This document shows positions 34,118 to 45,007 of a stretch of DNA of 64,000 nt, piece by piece. The notes below the pieces were generated by a model. It had not been told where the DNA came from. It saw only the letters and a list, made by a program, of their open reading frames with translations, and made no database searches. Made by a program: the position numbers and the translations under genes. The stretch is from Gnomoniopsis sp. IMI 355080 (Eukaryota; Ascomycota; Sordariomycetes; Diaporthales; Gnomoniaceae): assembly GCA_027946555.1 (NCBI GenBank), contig JAPEVC010000027.1:124001-188000 (forward strand), written 5' to 3'. The first letter of the stretch is position 1. Every line of letters begins with the position of its first letter.

Positions 34118-35411
34118 ATGGTAAGCTTTACATTCTCGTCAGAGGATTCCACAAGCAAGGGACATCAATTTGTCGCTGTGAGAGACTGGTGACGATGGTC
34201 ATCCATATCATCGCACTCGAGGCTAACTCATTTGCCAGGCGTCCGCCAGCCCCCCCTACGCTCCAACAACAGCCGCGCTCGGCGGGCAACCCACAATGTC
34301 TGTCGACGTACCAATCTGCGCTGTCTTGTTGGCATTCTACGTAGCTGCTGCTGCGACCAACATGACCATCTTCCAGATCAACAGGAAACGCGACCACAAA
34401 TTCATCTTCTCGGTTCTGCTCTTCGGTTTTTGCATGTCACGCCTGGCCACCCTCAGCTTACGAATCGCCTGGGCATATCACTCGCGCAATGTGAGTCTGG
34501 GGATCGCGGCTACGATTTTTGTACAGGTTGGGGTGCTGTTGCTGTTCATTGTGAACTTGATCTTTGCACAGCGGATCGTGAGAAGCTACCATCCAATGTT
34601 TGGCTGGTCAAAGGGACTGGGCCTTGTATTCGCGTTCCTGTACTTCTGCGTGGTTGCCATGTTGATCATGGTGATTATCGCCGGCGTATATACCTTCTTC
34701 ACTCTGGATGTGGCCGTGAGAGAGAAGCTTCGGGACATCATACTCGTTGCCGGGACATTTCTGTGAGTTTGCAGATCGTGCGCCCTTCACCGCAGAGACG
34801 TCGAAGACAGCAAATCAACTAACCATACACCCAGTGCCCTCCTCGCATTCCTCCCTATGCCGATCACGCTTCTCACAGTCCTCACGAGGCCCCGCGCCAG
34901 GCGCCCCGAGAAGTTCGGTCAGGGTCGTACTCGCGTCAAGCTTACCCTGCTGCTGTCGACCTCGTTCCTCCTCTCCGTCGGCGCTTGCTTCCGCCTGGCT
35001 GTCAACTTCACAGCCCCGCGCCCGCGGGACGATCCGGCCTGGTACGACTCCAAAGCATGCTTTTACTGCTTCAATTTTGTGATCGAGCTGCTCGTGGTTT
35101 ACGCTTACGTCATTTCGCGCTTCGATAGGCGGTTCCACATTCCTAACGGTAGTTCCGCGCCGGGTCACTATAGCGGATCGAGAGTGATGGATCCAGCCGC
35201 CTCGTCTAAGCAGCCAAATGCTAAGCCATTAGGTCAGGATCCCTCGAATAGCACCGCGTCCATTTGTCAAAGCTTGGAGATCAATCGTGAGGCCGATGTG
35301 TTCGCAGATCATGGCAGCCCCGACAGCCCGGCCTTGCAGAGGCGGAGGGAGCTTATGTGGGAGAGTAGTGCATTAAAAGAGATGAACAAGCAACCAATCT
35401 CCGAAGTATGA
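34118..35411 (+). CDS. DUF3112-like multi-pass fungal membrane protein
   Basis: Three exons (34118-34120, 34239-34762, 34835-35411) give 367 aa beginning MASASPPYAPTTAALGGQPT. The first coding exon is only the ATG; the next ATG, inside exon 2 at 34,296, would drop 20 residues. About seven hydrophobic helices follow: ICAVLLAFYVAAAATNM, FIFSVLLFGFCM, AATIFVQVGVLLLFIVNLIF, LGLVFAFLYFCVVAMLIMV, IILVAGTFLALLAFLPM, LLLSTSFLLSVGACF and CFNFVIELLVVYAYVISRF. The tail is a polar cytosolic stretch of about 95 aa. This pattern matches the fungal DUF3112 family, whose function is unknown; a receptor-like role is only a guess from the 7-TM layout. Confidence 0.82.
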
Positions 35412-36046
35412 ATGGGTGGCTGATTCGAGAGCCAACGAGATTTCGAGTGCGCTGTCTTGCCTTACTGTATTTATTTCAAAATGTTCCAGTTCCCCAGGAG
35501 AAAGGGACATGAACATGACAGTATGGTTTAGAGGTGGATCTCCCATCTCACCTAGCAAGTAGCCCACTGATTTTGGCTTGGACAACGATAAAAAGCATGA
35601 TAGAAAGCACCATTGTGTTATTGACTTCACTGAAGGTTAATTCATGTCCTCATCTGATTCTAACGTAATGGACCAATGTTTGAACAAACTGTTCTCTAGG
35701 GCATCAGTGGGTTTTGATGGTTTTCTTGTCATTAGGTCTCTGTATGATGTGCGCGAAGAAACCACCTCTATAGTTTCCTCCTCCTCTTGTTTCCCTTGAT
35801 TGGTGGCAGCAAGACCTGCTGTAGGTGAAGCTCCTGGATGCTACACAAAGTACCGAAACAGCTCGCCACGTTAACAGGCTGATATGGACTGGTCCACTAC
35901 TTCAACGCCTCCCCATGTTTTGGTTCTCTAAGATTCGTTGCGCAATGCACGACTCGACGAACGAAAAGCCCTGTGCGTTCTTCACTCGCGTCAAAATTCG
36001 ATTGCAGCACCAGACCTTCCACAGGAAACGCAAATCATGCATCAAA
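35412..36046. other. Convergent 3' region, DUF3112-like / PP2A
   Basis: 635 nt between facing stop codons, holding 3' UTRs only as far as I can see. No gene or repeat is recognised. Confidence 0.45.
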
Positions 36047-37411
36047 CTAAAGGAAGTAGTCAGGCGTCCGCCTTGAGACCATGGGTTCCCCAGCTCGTGG
36101 GCAAGGATCAAATTGTAGGCTGGGGAACAAAGTCAGTAAATCTCGCCTGTAGCCCATGGCTCAATTGAAAAGGGAGACTTACAAGGTATACTTCAGGTGC
36201 TCATCAATTTCCATTATTGCGGCTTGATTGCCGCATCTGTAGCAGTAGTTGGGGGCTGTAGTACATTAGCGATTGCCCGCGCTTTCGGGATTTGTTGCTG
36301 TAACTTACCAGAAAAGATGGTCACCACGTTCCTGTCCTGGGACCAGTTGTAGCCCTCCATTACTAGCTGATGAGCTCGAGCAATAAGGGTCAAGCCATTG
36401 TTATGGTTGAATGCCTCCGAGATATCCTGGCCGAAGGTGTAGCCGGCACCACGAGGGGATATTCCCCATCCACATCGGTCGTCGGGGTCTGACCACAGCA
36501 AGTCACACATGGGACCTTCGTGAGGAACCTCCTGGATTCTGTCAAGGGCTCGAATGTTATCGAGAGTATCGATGCTAGGCGAAAGCCCACCGTGAAGGCA
36601 GAAGATCTGGTTGTCGATGAGGGCGGTGAGCGGGAGGTAGTCGAAGAGGTCGGTGAAGTACTTCCAGACGTTGGCATTTCCGTACTTGCGGAGACACTCG
36701 TCGTAGAAGCCGTAGACTTGAGTGATCTGACGCGATTCGTGGTTGCCGCGAAGGATGGTGATGCGTTGGGGATATCGAATCTTCAGGGCGACGAGCAGGG
36801 TTACCGTCTCGACAGAGTAGTATCCACGGTCGACGTAGTCGCCTGTTACTCGATTAGCAAGCGAAACAAGCAGTTGGTGGTGAGCGATACTAACCCATGA
36901 ACAGGTAGTTGGTGTCTGGGTTCGGACCACCAATCTTGAACAGCTCCATCAGGTCGTGGAATTGACCATGGATATCACCACACACCGTAACGGGGCATTT
37001 CTGTGGCAACCAGTGAGCATTGGAGCTTGAAAGACTATCCTGGTTTCTGTATACGTACGACTGGCTGAACATTCGACTCGTCCTGTAGAACCTCGCGCGC
37101 CTGCAGATTGATCGAGTCAGCACGGGGTTCTTGAGACAGCTAGCACGCGAGCAGGAGGCCCAAGGTCACGAAGCAGATGAGCGGGCTTTAACAAGCGACG
37201 CCATAAGGACTGCCAGTTATATAGCGTTTTGCGTGTCAAAGGAAGGTCTGACCTTTTCGCAAAGCCTCTGCACATCTGCCTCTGCCAGCTGCTTGCAGGT
37301 CATCAGGCTTTCAATCCATCCGTCGAGGGTGGGAATGGTGGTGGGCTCCGTGGTAGGGGCGGGGGCAAGGTCTGTAGGCACGCGCCCGACATCCTCCATG
37401 TTGGTATCCAT
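36047..37411 (-). CDS. Serine/threonine protein phosphatase 2A catalytic subunit
   Basis: Six exons (37411-37253, 37100-37059, 37000-36895, 36842-36309, 36255-36183, 36119-36047) give 328 aa. The N-terminus carries about 20 extra residues (DTNMEDVGRVPTDLAPAPTT) compared with animal PP2A-C. The metallophosphatase signatures are complete: GDIHGQFHD, GDYVDRG, RGNHESR, HGGLSPS, and later FSAPNYCYRCGN. The C-terminus is TPDYFL, the PP2A-specific tail that is methylated on the last Leu and phosphorylated on Tyr; this separates it from PP4, PP6/Sit4 and PP1. It acts with scaffold A and regulatory B subunits in cell-cycle and stress signalling. Confidence 0.97.
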
Positions 37412-38122
37412 GCTCTGAACTGTAAGGTCGACAAAGGAGGAGCTCTCGTGCGGCTAGATGGTTGAAGGTGGAGGAGTGGTCGTGCCGTCGGCGGCGGAAG
37501 GCCAATGACGTCCGTGTTGGGTCAAGAAGAGAAGGGGTTGTTGTCGTTTCGCCTCCGACGACAGCGACAGCAAAGTTCGGTAGGTGGTAAGGGCTCCTTT
37601 GGTCGCGATCAAATACGGCTAGAGGGAAGAAGTGTTGAGGGGTATCAAGTTCGTGATGACAGGATGCCTTTTTTCGAGGGGAACTGATGTATTGGTGGGA
37701 TGGCGCAAGACTGGACCAGGTAGGTTGCTTGCCGAGCAAGTGAAGCAGTAACAAGCACTGCAGGCTTAGTGGACTGGCTGGAATGTGGAGACCCCTGAGC
37801 GCGAAATCCACTCGCTTGGTCTGATGCCGAGTGCTTTTAGCTTCAGTACCTAGTTCCACATAGGCACGCAGAGGCAAAAGATCAGCCGTATTATTGTTTT
37901 CTTCTTTTGTTTTGTTTGTCCTTTCCCAACTTTTAACACCCTTCTGCGTAGGTCCAAAACATGCTTTGTTGAATCTAATTTTAAACAGATACGTTTCCGA
38001 AATCATCTTATTGTATCATTCTTAGGAGAATTTGTAAGGTACGTGAATGGTTTGTTTTAACACTTCTAGGGGACTAACACCTGGGTCCGCAACCTGCGGA
38101 GGCTTTACCACGCTAGACACGC
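37412..38122. other. Intergenic: PP2A promoter and EXO84 3' flank
   Basis: 711 nt between same-strand genes. The PP2A-proximal part is rich in short purine/pyrimidine tracts and probably encodes a long 5' leader. No gene is seen. Confidence 0.4.
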
Positions 38123-40257
38123 CTAGGACAATCCCAATCCTACCGGCATACTATCTCCATTACTGACGACAGGCTCCTGACCGATGAGGTTGCGGAAATC
38201 CAGTCCAACCTCTGAGAGCATTTGCGCATGCTCCTTAGCCCGCTCCATGCATTTATCCCAAACCTCGCTCCCGCGCTCGGTGCTGCTGAGCTGCCGGGCC
38301 AGGATGACATTGAAGGCCTCGACCTCTTCCTTGGCCCACTTGACGCAAGCACTCATCATTGGCGGTGGGAAGCAGCCTTGGAAGCAACTTACTGTGTTCT
38401 TGATGATGGTAAAGTATACGAACGACAGCTGCCAGATGTAGAGGTGTAAATCGCCCTGGAAAATGCATTGTCTGCATTGAACATTAGTCTCAAGGCCATG
38501 TACTTACAGTCAATTGGTGACAGAAGACTCAACGTACCTAGATCGCTTCTGGATAGTGTTTCGTCTAGCCTCCAAATATGCCTCTCGTGCACGGTCTTCG
38601 AAACCAAGCCGTGTCAACGAGCTCACGTGCTGCTTGGTCTTGCTCGGTACATTGTGGGAGTCCACGAGTTCCCGGGTGATGAGAGACGCCAAGCGAGAGC
38701 AGCGCTCTTCGACTTTGAACTCGATGAAGTCTTGTGCGACTGTATTATTCTTGAGGCTGCGAGCGAGACTCTTCAGCTTTTCCACTCGGACGACAGCTGG
38801 CTCGATGCGCTGCAACGCAATGTCAATATCGAGATCGTCCATCTGACTCTCGACCCAGCGCAGATTCTGCTGCTTGCCATCCACTTCAATGAGCATGTCC
38901 TTGACGTCCGACAGTGTCTCGAGAAGTTCCGTCTTCTGCAAGAGACCAGGGTCTCTCGAAGCAAAGTAATTAATGGTCTCCTTGGCTTTGTTGTTCGCCT
39001 CCCTCTCGGACTGAATGTTCCTGCGTAAGTCCTCCACTACTTTACGAATGTTGAGCAGCAGAGTCCGCTTGTCTGGATCGTCCGGCTTCTCAGTGCGGTA
39101 GATGACAGACTCTTGTCCAACTCCACGAATCATGATGGCGTCTGAGAGCTTGGTTCTGCTTGTGGAGTTTTCCTGAGTACCCGCCATGTCCACAACTTCG
39201 ACGTCAAGAAGTGGCCAACAGCGGTCAGCAACAAGCTTGACAGCTGGCCCACGAGAATCTGGGGCCTCTGTCTTTCTCTTTTTACGAGACGCAATGAGCA
39301 AATGATCGTTGAGCAAGACGATCGCGATAGAGCGTCTTGACTTGTACGTAGCATTGTCAAGTTCGATCCAGGAACCCGCATTCTGAATAATATGACGCCC
39401 TGGAACGTTGGGCAAAAACTTCTGAGAGCCTTCAACGGATTTGTAGAGAGCCTGCACTTCGTATCAGCAACGGTGTGGCCTGTTCAAGAGCTAGAAATGG
39501 TTCTCACCTGTAACTGAGAGTTCCACAGAGCTGTTCTATCCGCCACGGAACTACGCTTGTCTCTCTTGCTCATGCCCGACGAAAATGAATCGCCATTCAT
39601 GCCAGATGAGTCGCCATCACGCGAAGAAGCAGATCGAAGCACCGTCGTATTCGTCTTGAGCTCCGACATGAGGTTCTTCAAAGCACGCATTTGTCCCTTC
39701 AGCGTCTCCGCCTCCTTGCTGATCTTGATAAACTGAGTCCTATTCTGGTACACATTCTGCTGGAGGTCTGCGGCAGCCCGAGCCTCCAACTTTTGCAGCT
39801 GTTCCTCGAACTCACGTATCTCGTCTTCGGTGGCATTCTCCAACGACCTGTTGACGTATTCTTCGGGTCGAAACCTGGGATCCCTCAGATCCTTCGGATT
39901 GACGGTCGGGGGACCACCTCCCGCTCCGCCCCGGGATCTTGGAGGTTCTACCACAGGTGCCTGCTTCCGGAACGGTTCGTACTTGTCGACCATGGGCATC
40001 GACGGCATAGGCGGAGCGGCGGTGACATCGAAGTTGTCAGGGATGTTATACCGGGTCGAATATCGGCGCTTAACGTAATCGGACGTCTTCCCACCGGCCT
40101 GTGGAGGCGGACGCGGTCGAGCTTGAGGAATCGGGGCATCGGGGGGTGCTTTCCCTCCCGTGCTCCTCGGAATGGGCACTGCACCACCATTGGCGATGGG
40201 TGCGCTGATGGTTGGACGTGTGTTGACCCTCTTGGGGCCTTTCCGAAGGGAAGACAT
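38123..40257 (-). CDS. EXO84: Exocyst complex component Exo84
   Basis: Three exons (40257-39508, 39451-38538, 38471-38123) give 670 aa. It opens MSSLRKGPKRVNTRPTISAP, then a Pro-rich disordered segment, DYVKRRYSTRYNIPDNFD, and a coiled coil (about 150-215: EDEIREFEEQLQKLEARAAA). A PH-like domain (about 255-400: SWIELDNATYKSRRSIAIVL, LNDHLLIASRKKR) and the helical exocyst CorEx part (DMLIEVDGKQQNLRWVES, LVDSHNVPSKTKQHVSS) follow, ending QCIFQGDLHLYIWQLSFVYF and SACVKWAKEEVEAF. Exo84 is one of the eight exocyst subunits that tether secretory vesicles at the plasma membrane. A GTAAGT at about 38,390 is exonic: reading through it preserves the conserved frame. Confidence 0.95.
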
Positions 40258-40709
40258 AGCTGCTGTATTCAGCAAGACAGCAAAAGAGCTGTCTACAGCA
40301 TTCAGATATGATGTTTGTGTTGGAGCGACCTAGGTAGATCGAGCATGTTATGGCTGGAGTCTGTAACGTCCAAAGTCCAGGTGTGCTGAATTGCGAGACA
40401 GCGAGGCATTGGGCGTTTGCCCCGGGAATGCTACAGGGATGACTGTTCTGCAGGGGTCCTCTGCCATCCTGGAGCTGGAAAAATTGTACTATGACGGAGC
40501 ATGCCAAAGCTCGGATTCGATCTCAAAAACTAACCCGACGACATTTGAGAGCGCATTCATTGTATTGCACCCGTGGTCTTCAACTCGCCGACATCACCCT
40601 GCATCTTCTTCGAGTCCACGCCGTCCAACTTTCCGTCATTGAAAGCTTACCTTGTCGGCTTTATTTCTTTTCCTTTCCATACCCCAAAAGCATATTCACA
40701 CAGTTGACA
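40258..40709. promoter_or_regulatory. Divergent promoter, EXO84 / TOM20
   Basis: 452 nt between start codons. It holds a 9/10 match to the recurrent TACCTAGGTA palindrome (GACCTAGGTA at 40,328-40,337). No gene is seen. Confidence 0.5.
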
Positions 40710-41389
40710 ATGGCGTCATCACAGACGACCATCGTCGCGACTGCAACAGCAGCCGCAGTGGCCACCGGCCTCCTAGGTGAGAGGATGCCCTTCTAGTATT
40801 CTCCCCGTCACCACGCAGCCCAAAGCTGATGTTTGCCCCACCCGCGCTCTAGCCTACGCCGTCTACTTCGACCATGCAAGACGCAGCAAGCCCGAGTTCC
40901 GACGACAGCTGAGGCGCAACGAGCGCAAGCAGGCGCGCCAGGCCAAGGTTGAAGCCGAGGTTGAGACCCTTCACCAGCGTGTGGCCATCAAGGAGTCTGT
41001 CGATGAGGCCAAGGAGGAGGGCTTCCCCACTAGCGTCGAAGAGAAGGAGGCGTACTTCCTGGACCAGGTCACTATGGGCGAGCAGCTTGGCGCCGACCCC
41101 TCGCGTTCCCTCGAAGCTGCGCTGGCTTTCTACAAAGGGCTGAAGGTCTACCCACAGCCGCAGGATCTTATTGGCATTTATGACAAGACTGTGCCAAAGG
41201 TGCGTGATTTTCGAAGTTGCAATATGCTGCTATGGAGTGGATTGGGGTGCTGACCAATATTTGCAGCCCATCCTTGACCTTTTGGCCGAGATGATCGCAT
41301 ACGACGAAGACCTGCGGATCCCTATGCAAATGCCTGGAGTTGCGAACCTCGGAAACCTGGGTGACATGCCCACCGTTGGTTTGGACTAA
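40710..41389 (+). CDS. TOM20: Mitochondrial import receptor subunit Tom20
   Basis: Three exons (40710-40776, 40853-41199, 41267-41389) give 178 aa. An N-terminal membrane anchor (IVATATAAAVATGLLAYAVYF) is followed by DHARRSKPEFRRQLRRNERK and the receptor domain (FPTSVEEKEAYFLDQVTMGE, LEAALAFYKGLKVYPQPQDL, KTVPKPILDLLAEMIAY). This is the fungal/animal Tom20 pattern: anchored by its N-terminus in the outer membrane, it binds the hydrophobic face of matrix-targeting presequences through a TPR-like groove. Length and domain order are normal. Confidence 0.96.
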
Positions 41390-41849
41390 GCAGGAAGAAA
41401 AATCCGGCGATTCCACCAGCAGGCTCACCAGCATATCTTACCTCTCCTCCACTCCTCGATGGAACTCTAGATCTTTGACCTTCAATATGATTTGACATCA
41501 AGTGTTGAAATGACAGTGGTGCTGTTGATAAGCTCATCAGCGGGGAACAAACACCCATAAGTTGATTAAACGAACATCAGCTCGGTTCGGTATGGATAGG
41601 CTATCAGTGGGATGGCATGAATGGAATCAGGCGCGTGTGTATCATAGCATGTAACTGGGGTTCAGGGCGGCCATATTTGGATGGTCATTTGTATATTGAA
41701 ATAGGCAAGCAGGGATGACGGGTCAGCAATGATAAATGACCAGCAGAGAATCCCACAGGCGGGATTTTGATATCACTCGGTGGATGTCAAAGTTGCAGGA
41801 GTGAATGTTCTCAGTTGACTAATTGCTTGCTTCCAATTTGAAGTATTAC
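41390..41849. other. Convergent 3' region, TOM20 / TYW1
   Basis: 460 nt between facing stop codons. Only 3' UTR-type sequence is seen. Confidence 0.45.
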
Positions 41850-44323
41850 TTAAATCTCCAAAGCCCTTCCCTTTCTATCCACCCTCGTATCCCTGGGATC
41901 GAACCCGCCGTTTCCCCATGTGGCCCATTCCGGCGTCTCTTCGCCCATATAATCTTCGGGCGAGAATTCACCATCCGGTCCCTTTTCCTCGAGCAGCGCA
42001 AAAAATCTCTCGTAATTGATGAGCGTCCTCCATTTACCATTCACCCGGAAACGCTCGCTGCCCATCAGGATACAGCAACTATGGGCATGCTCCGCGGCAA
42101 TCCCGTAGTCCAGACCACGTCGGTTCAATTCGCGGTCGAGCGCCGTGACGAACTCGCAGACCTCTGCGTAGAATGGTACATTGGCCATGGACAGGCCGGC
42201 GTTTGATGAGGTCGACGTGCCACAGTATGTTACGCCCTTAATCTCCACGAAACAGGGCAGGGCTTTCTCGACGAGGTCTGCGTAGCCAGCCACCTCGTCG
42301 TCGATGTTGAAGCCCTTGACAAGGGTGAGTCTGAAGACCGTGCGCTGGCGGAAGCGCCTTTCCCGCATGATGTCTAAACACCGCTGAAATCGCTCCCAGA
42401 AGTCCCGATGCAATGGCCGGTCGATTTTGCGCAGAGAGTCCTTATTCGATGCATCGATTGACACGTACAATTGCGTGACATGCTTTAACGCGGCAAGTTG
42501 GTCAGGATGCTGAGCGTTACATACGAGGAAGCTGCTGATACGCTCGTTGTGCAGCATCTCGAGGAACTCGTTGATATGAGGATAGAAGATGGGCTCTCCA
42601 ACAAGACTCAAAGCACAGTGGCGGATGCGCATGGCTTCTGCAAATCGCTCAGACCTAACACCTGGTACGCCTCGCATCATCTTGATCTTCTTGTAATGAT
42701 TCTCCTTGACCCCATTAAAGATCAGATCCGGGGGATCCACCACCCATCGCCATGTAGTTCCAACTGGGTTGGTGCCCTAGCATCTCATATTAGCGGGATT
42801 CGGAGCCGGAGGGGAGGTTTCTGCAAAATTCTGTGATAGTAGAGGGTGGGAAATACGCAGTACGGAAATAAAGGACTTACATGACGCCAGCAGAAGACAC
42901 ACTTGTTTGAGCATGATAGACTCGGCGTGGTCTCCATACACTGATGAGAATTGATTCCGTAAAACGAGAATTTGTAACACGATCCTCGACCACGCAGGGC
43001 AGATTTGGTCCACCGGCATATTTTGACGCCGCTGTGGCTGCCAACGATCGCGTAGCCTTGTTTTGTAAGTGAAGTGTGAGTGGGCGATCCCTTGGGTACC
43101 ATCTCTTTCACAGTCTGGACCGGTGTTCTCTTCTTCGAGCTGGTCGTGAAGTCAATTGCCAGAGGTGGGGTCGATTTTGATTCTCCGTTACCCGTCGCAT
43201 TGGCCAGCACACGACCAAGATCCTCCATATCATCCAATGAGCCAGTCAGTCTGGATTTTGCCTGTCGCTTTTGGTCTTCATCCTCAAAGATGACTTCGCC
43301 ATCGTCTTCGTCAACGTCGGCATCGTCGTCGCTCTCTACAGGATCTCCTGAACCGACAACTCCCTCGCCGAGGGATCCGCTCTCAGCAAGCTCAATCATC
43401 ACATCGCAGAGACCAGTGGTCCACTCTTCAAGTCTTTCCGATCCGTCTCTCTTAGTGTCGCCCATCCCTAAGGGGTAGGCACGCTTACGACCAGTCAATT
43501 TTGCCATCCACTTGTCGACCTCCATTGCTTGGAAACAGAATCCCTCTTCTGTTGTCGGCCATTGTTCTCTGTCGCCGAACCCAAAAACGGAGTAACCCAG
43601 CACTGAAGACAGTGGTGCGGTGTCAATCCGGAAATCATGATGAGTCTCCTTCAAATGCTCAAGGAAGGTGTCATTGATGGTGTCAATATTATAGCTTGGT
43701 ATGAGGAATAGATAGAGCAGGTCGGTCTGTGTGTCTTCCTGCACTTCGAACTTGGGTGGTGTGATGAAGTATTCGTCCAAATCTAGTTCGGCCAGGTCGA
43801 GAGCTTCCGGCTCCAAGAAGGAACACCGAGGTTCTTTTGAAGCAGTTTGCAGCGACTGGGCAAGCGTTTGCACAAACTTCTTGGCAATCTTGTCGGTATT
43901 CATTGTGATAGACGAGTAGAACACCAGTGTCTTGACCTGCCTGGTTTGCGCTCGACCCTCGGAACTCTTGCGCTTGGGCTGCTCTCCTTTTATTCTGCGT
44001 GGGCCATTGGGCTTAACGACCCTTGGCTCCTCTACCTTGGCTTCCTGCTGTATTGGCTTCTCCTTCTCTACTCCACAAGAGATTTGTGAGAGAGCAATCG
44101 GTGTCTCGGCTGGGTCGGTGAAATGCAGGTAGATTCGCAGGCCGATCAGGGTCACGACAGTCACCAAAATGATCTCAGTTCGGTAGGTGTGCCAGACGTC
44201 CACAGCCACTGCAAGAAACAATCAGCACAGATCAGGAGGCAATAGTTGCGTGAGTACAAGACTGTGCTTACAATTGGACCATTGCAACAGCATAGGGCTG
44301 ACGCTGAAAATACTTGTCGCCAT
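41850..44323 (-). CDS. TYW1: tRNA 4-demethylwyosine synthase TYW1
   Basis: Three exons (44323-44272, 44208-42881, 42773-41850) give 767 aa. The first exon encodes MATSIFSVSPMLLQWSN. A probable membrane helix (IILVTVVTLIGLRIYLHF) follows, then a flavodoxin domain (VKTLVFYSSITMNTDKIAKK, GYSVFGFGDREQWP) and an acidic linker. The radical SAM core has CSNKCVFC (Cys450, 454, 457) and WRHGTNPVGTTWRW, then LSLVGEPIFYPHINEF, QLYVSIDASNKDSL, FVEIKGVTYCGTS and the wyosine-forming C-terminus with HAHSCC. TYW1 uses pyruvate and SAM to build the tricyclic base of wybutosine at position 37 of tRNA-Phe. The ATG at 44,340 lies in another frame, so ATG 44,323 is the start. Confidence 0.95.
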
Positions 44324-45007
44324 ACCAATTCCATGAGTTGCGAGGAAATGGCCGTATTTTGTCAGATGAATCTTGAGGTTTGCTCCTCGATGGTCTCTGT
44401 CGCAAAAGATTCAGAAGCAGCCTTGACTGCCCCGCCATTACTTATGGAGGGACAGGGATTGGAAGGGAAACGTCCTGGGGTAACCTAGCACGCATACACC
44501 CCTGCCAGCAGCTAAACCCCTGCTAGGTGCCGAAGCCTGTAAACGCGTCGAACATCGTATGCGGTTCGACATAAACGTTTATGATGTGGAAAACCGTACT
44601 ATGGTAGACGATGAGTATGCAGCAAGACATATACCTAGGTATCATTGAATGTGAAAGGGCACAGTACCATTGAGATGGCATACTAGAAAATCAGACTGGG
44701 TCCCCATTTCGTCTTTTCGAACACAAAGTTTTGGATTTCTCTTTATCTTTTTTTCCACGGGTCTTCGCGTCGCGCCTGCCTCCTTTGACTTTGTGACAGT
44801 TGCATGCATTCAGCCCATCAAACTCAGGAACAGGTGGCTCGAGGCCTGATGAAGCTTCCTGTTTTTTTCTCTCTCTCAGTATCACCAGAATTCTATCTGT
44901 TGCGTCCCAGTTCAGTCGCAGGACACCAAAACTTCACCTCACCAGACGCGGAGGCGCATCGTCAGTATCTTGAATATCACGGCCAACACTCAGTCCACGA
45001 GTCGGCG
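44324..45007. promoter_or_regulatory. Divergent promoter, TYW1 / HLTF-like helicase
   Basis: 684 nt between start codons. It contains a perfect TACCTAGGTA palindrome at 44,632-44,641 and a pyrimidine-rich stretch at about 44,700-44,760. No gene is seen. Confidence 0.5.

Noticed and set aside
38385..38395. GTAAGT donor-like site in EXO84
   Set aside because: Reading through gives the conserved NTVSCFQGCFPPPMMSACVKW-type junction in two pieces of normal Exo84, while splicing breaks the frame.
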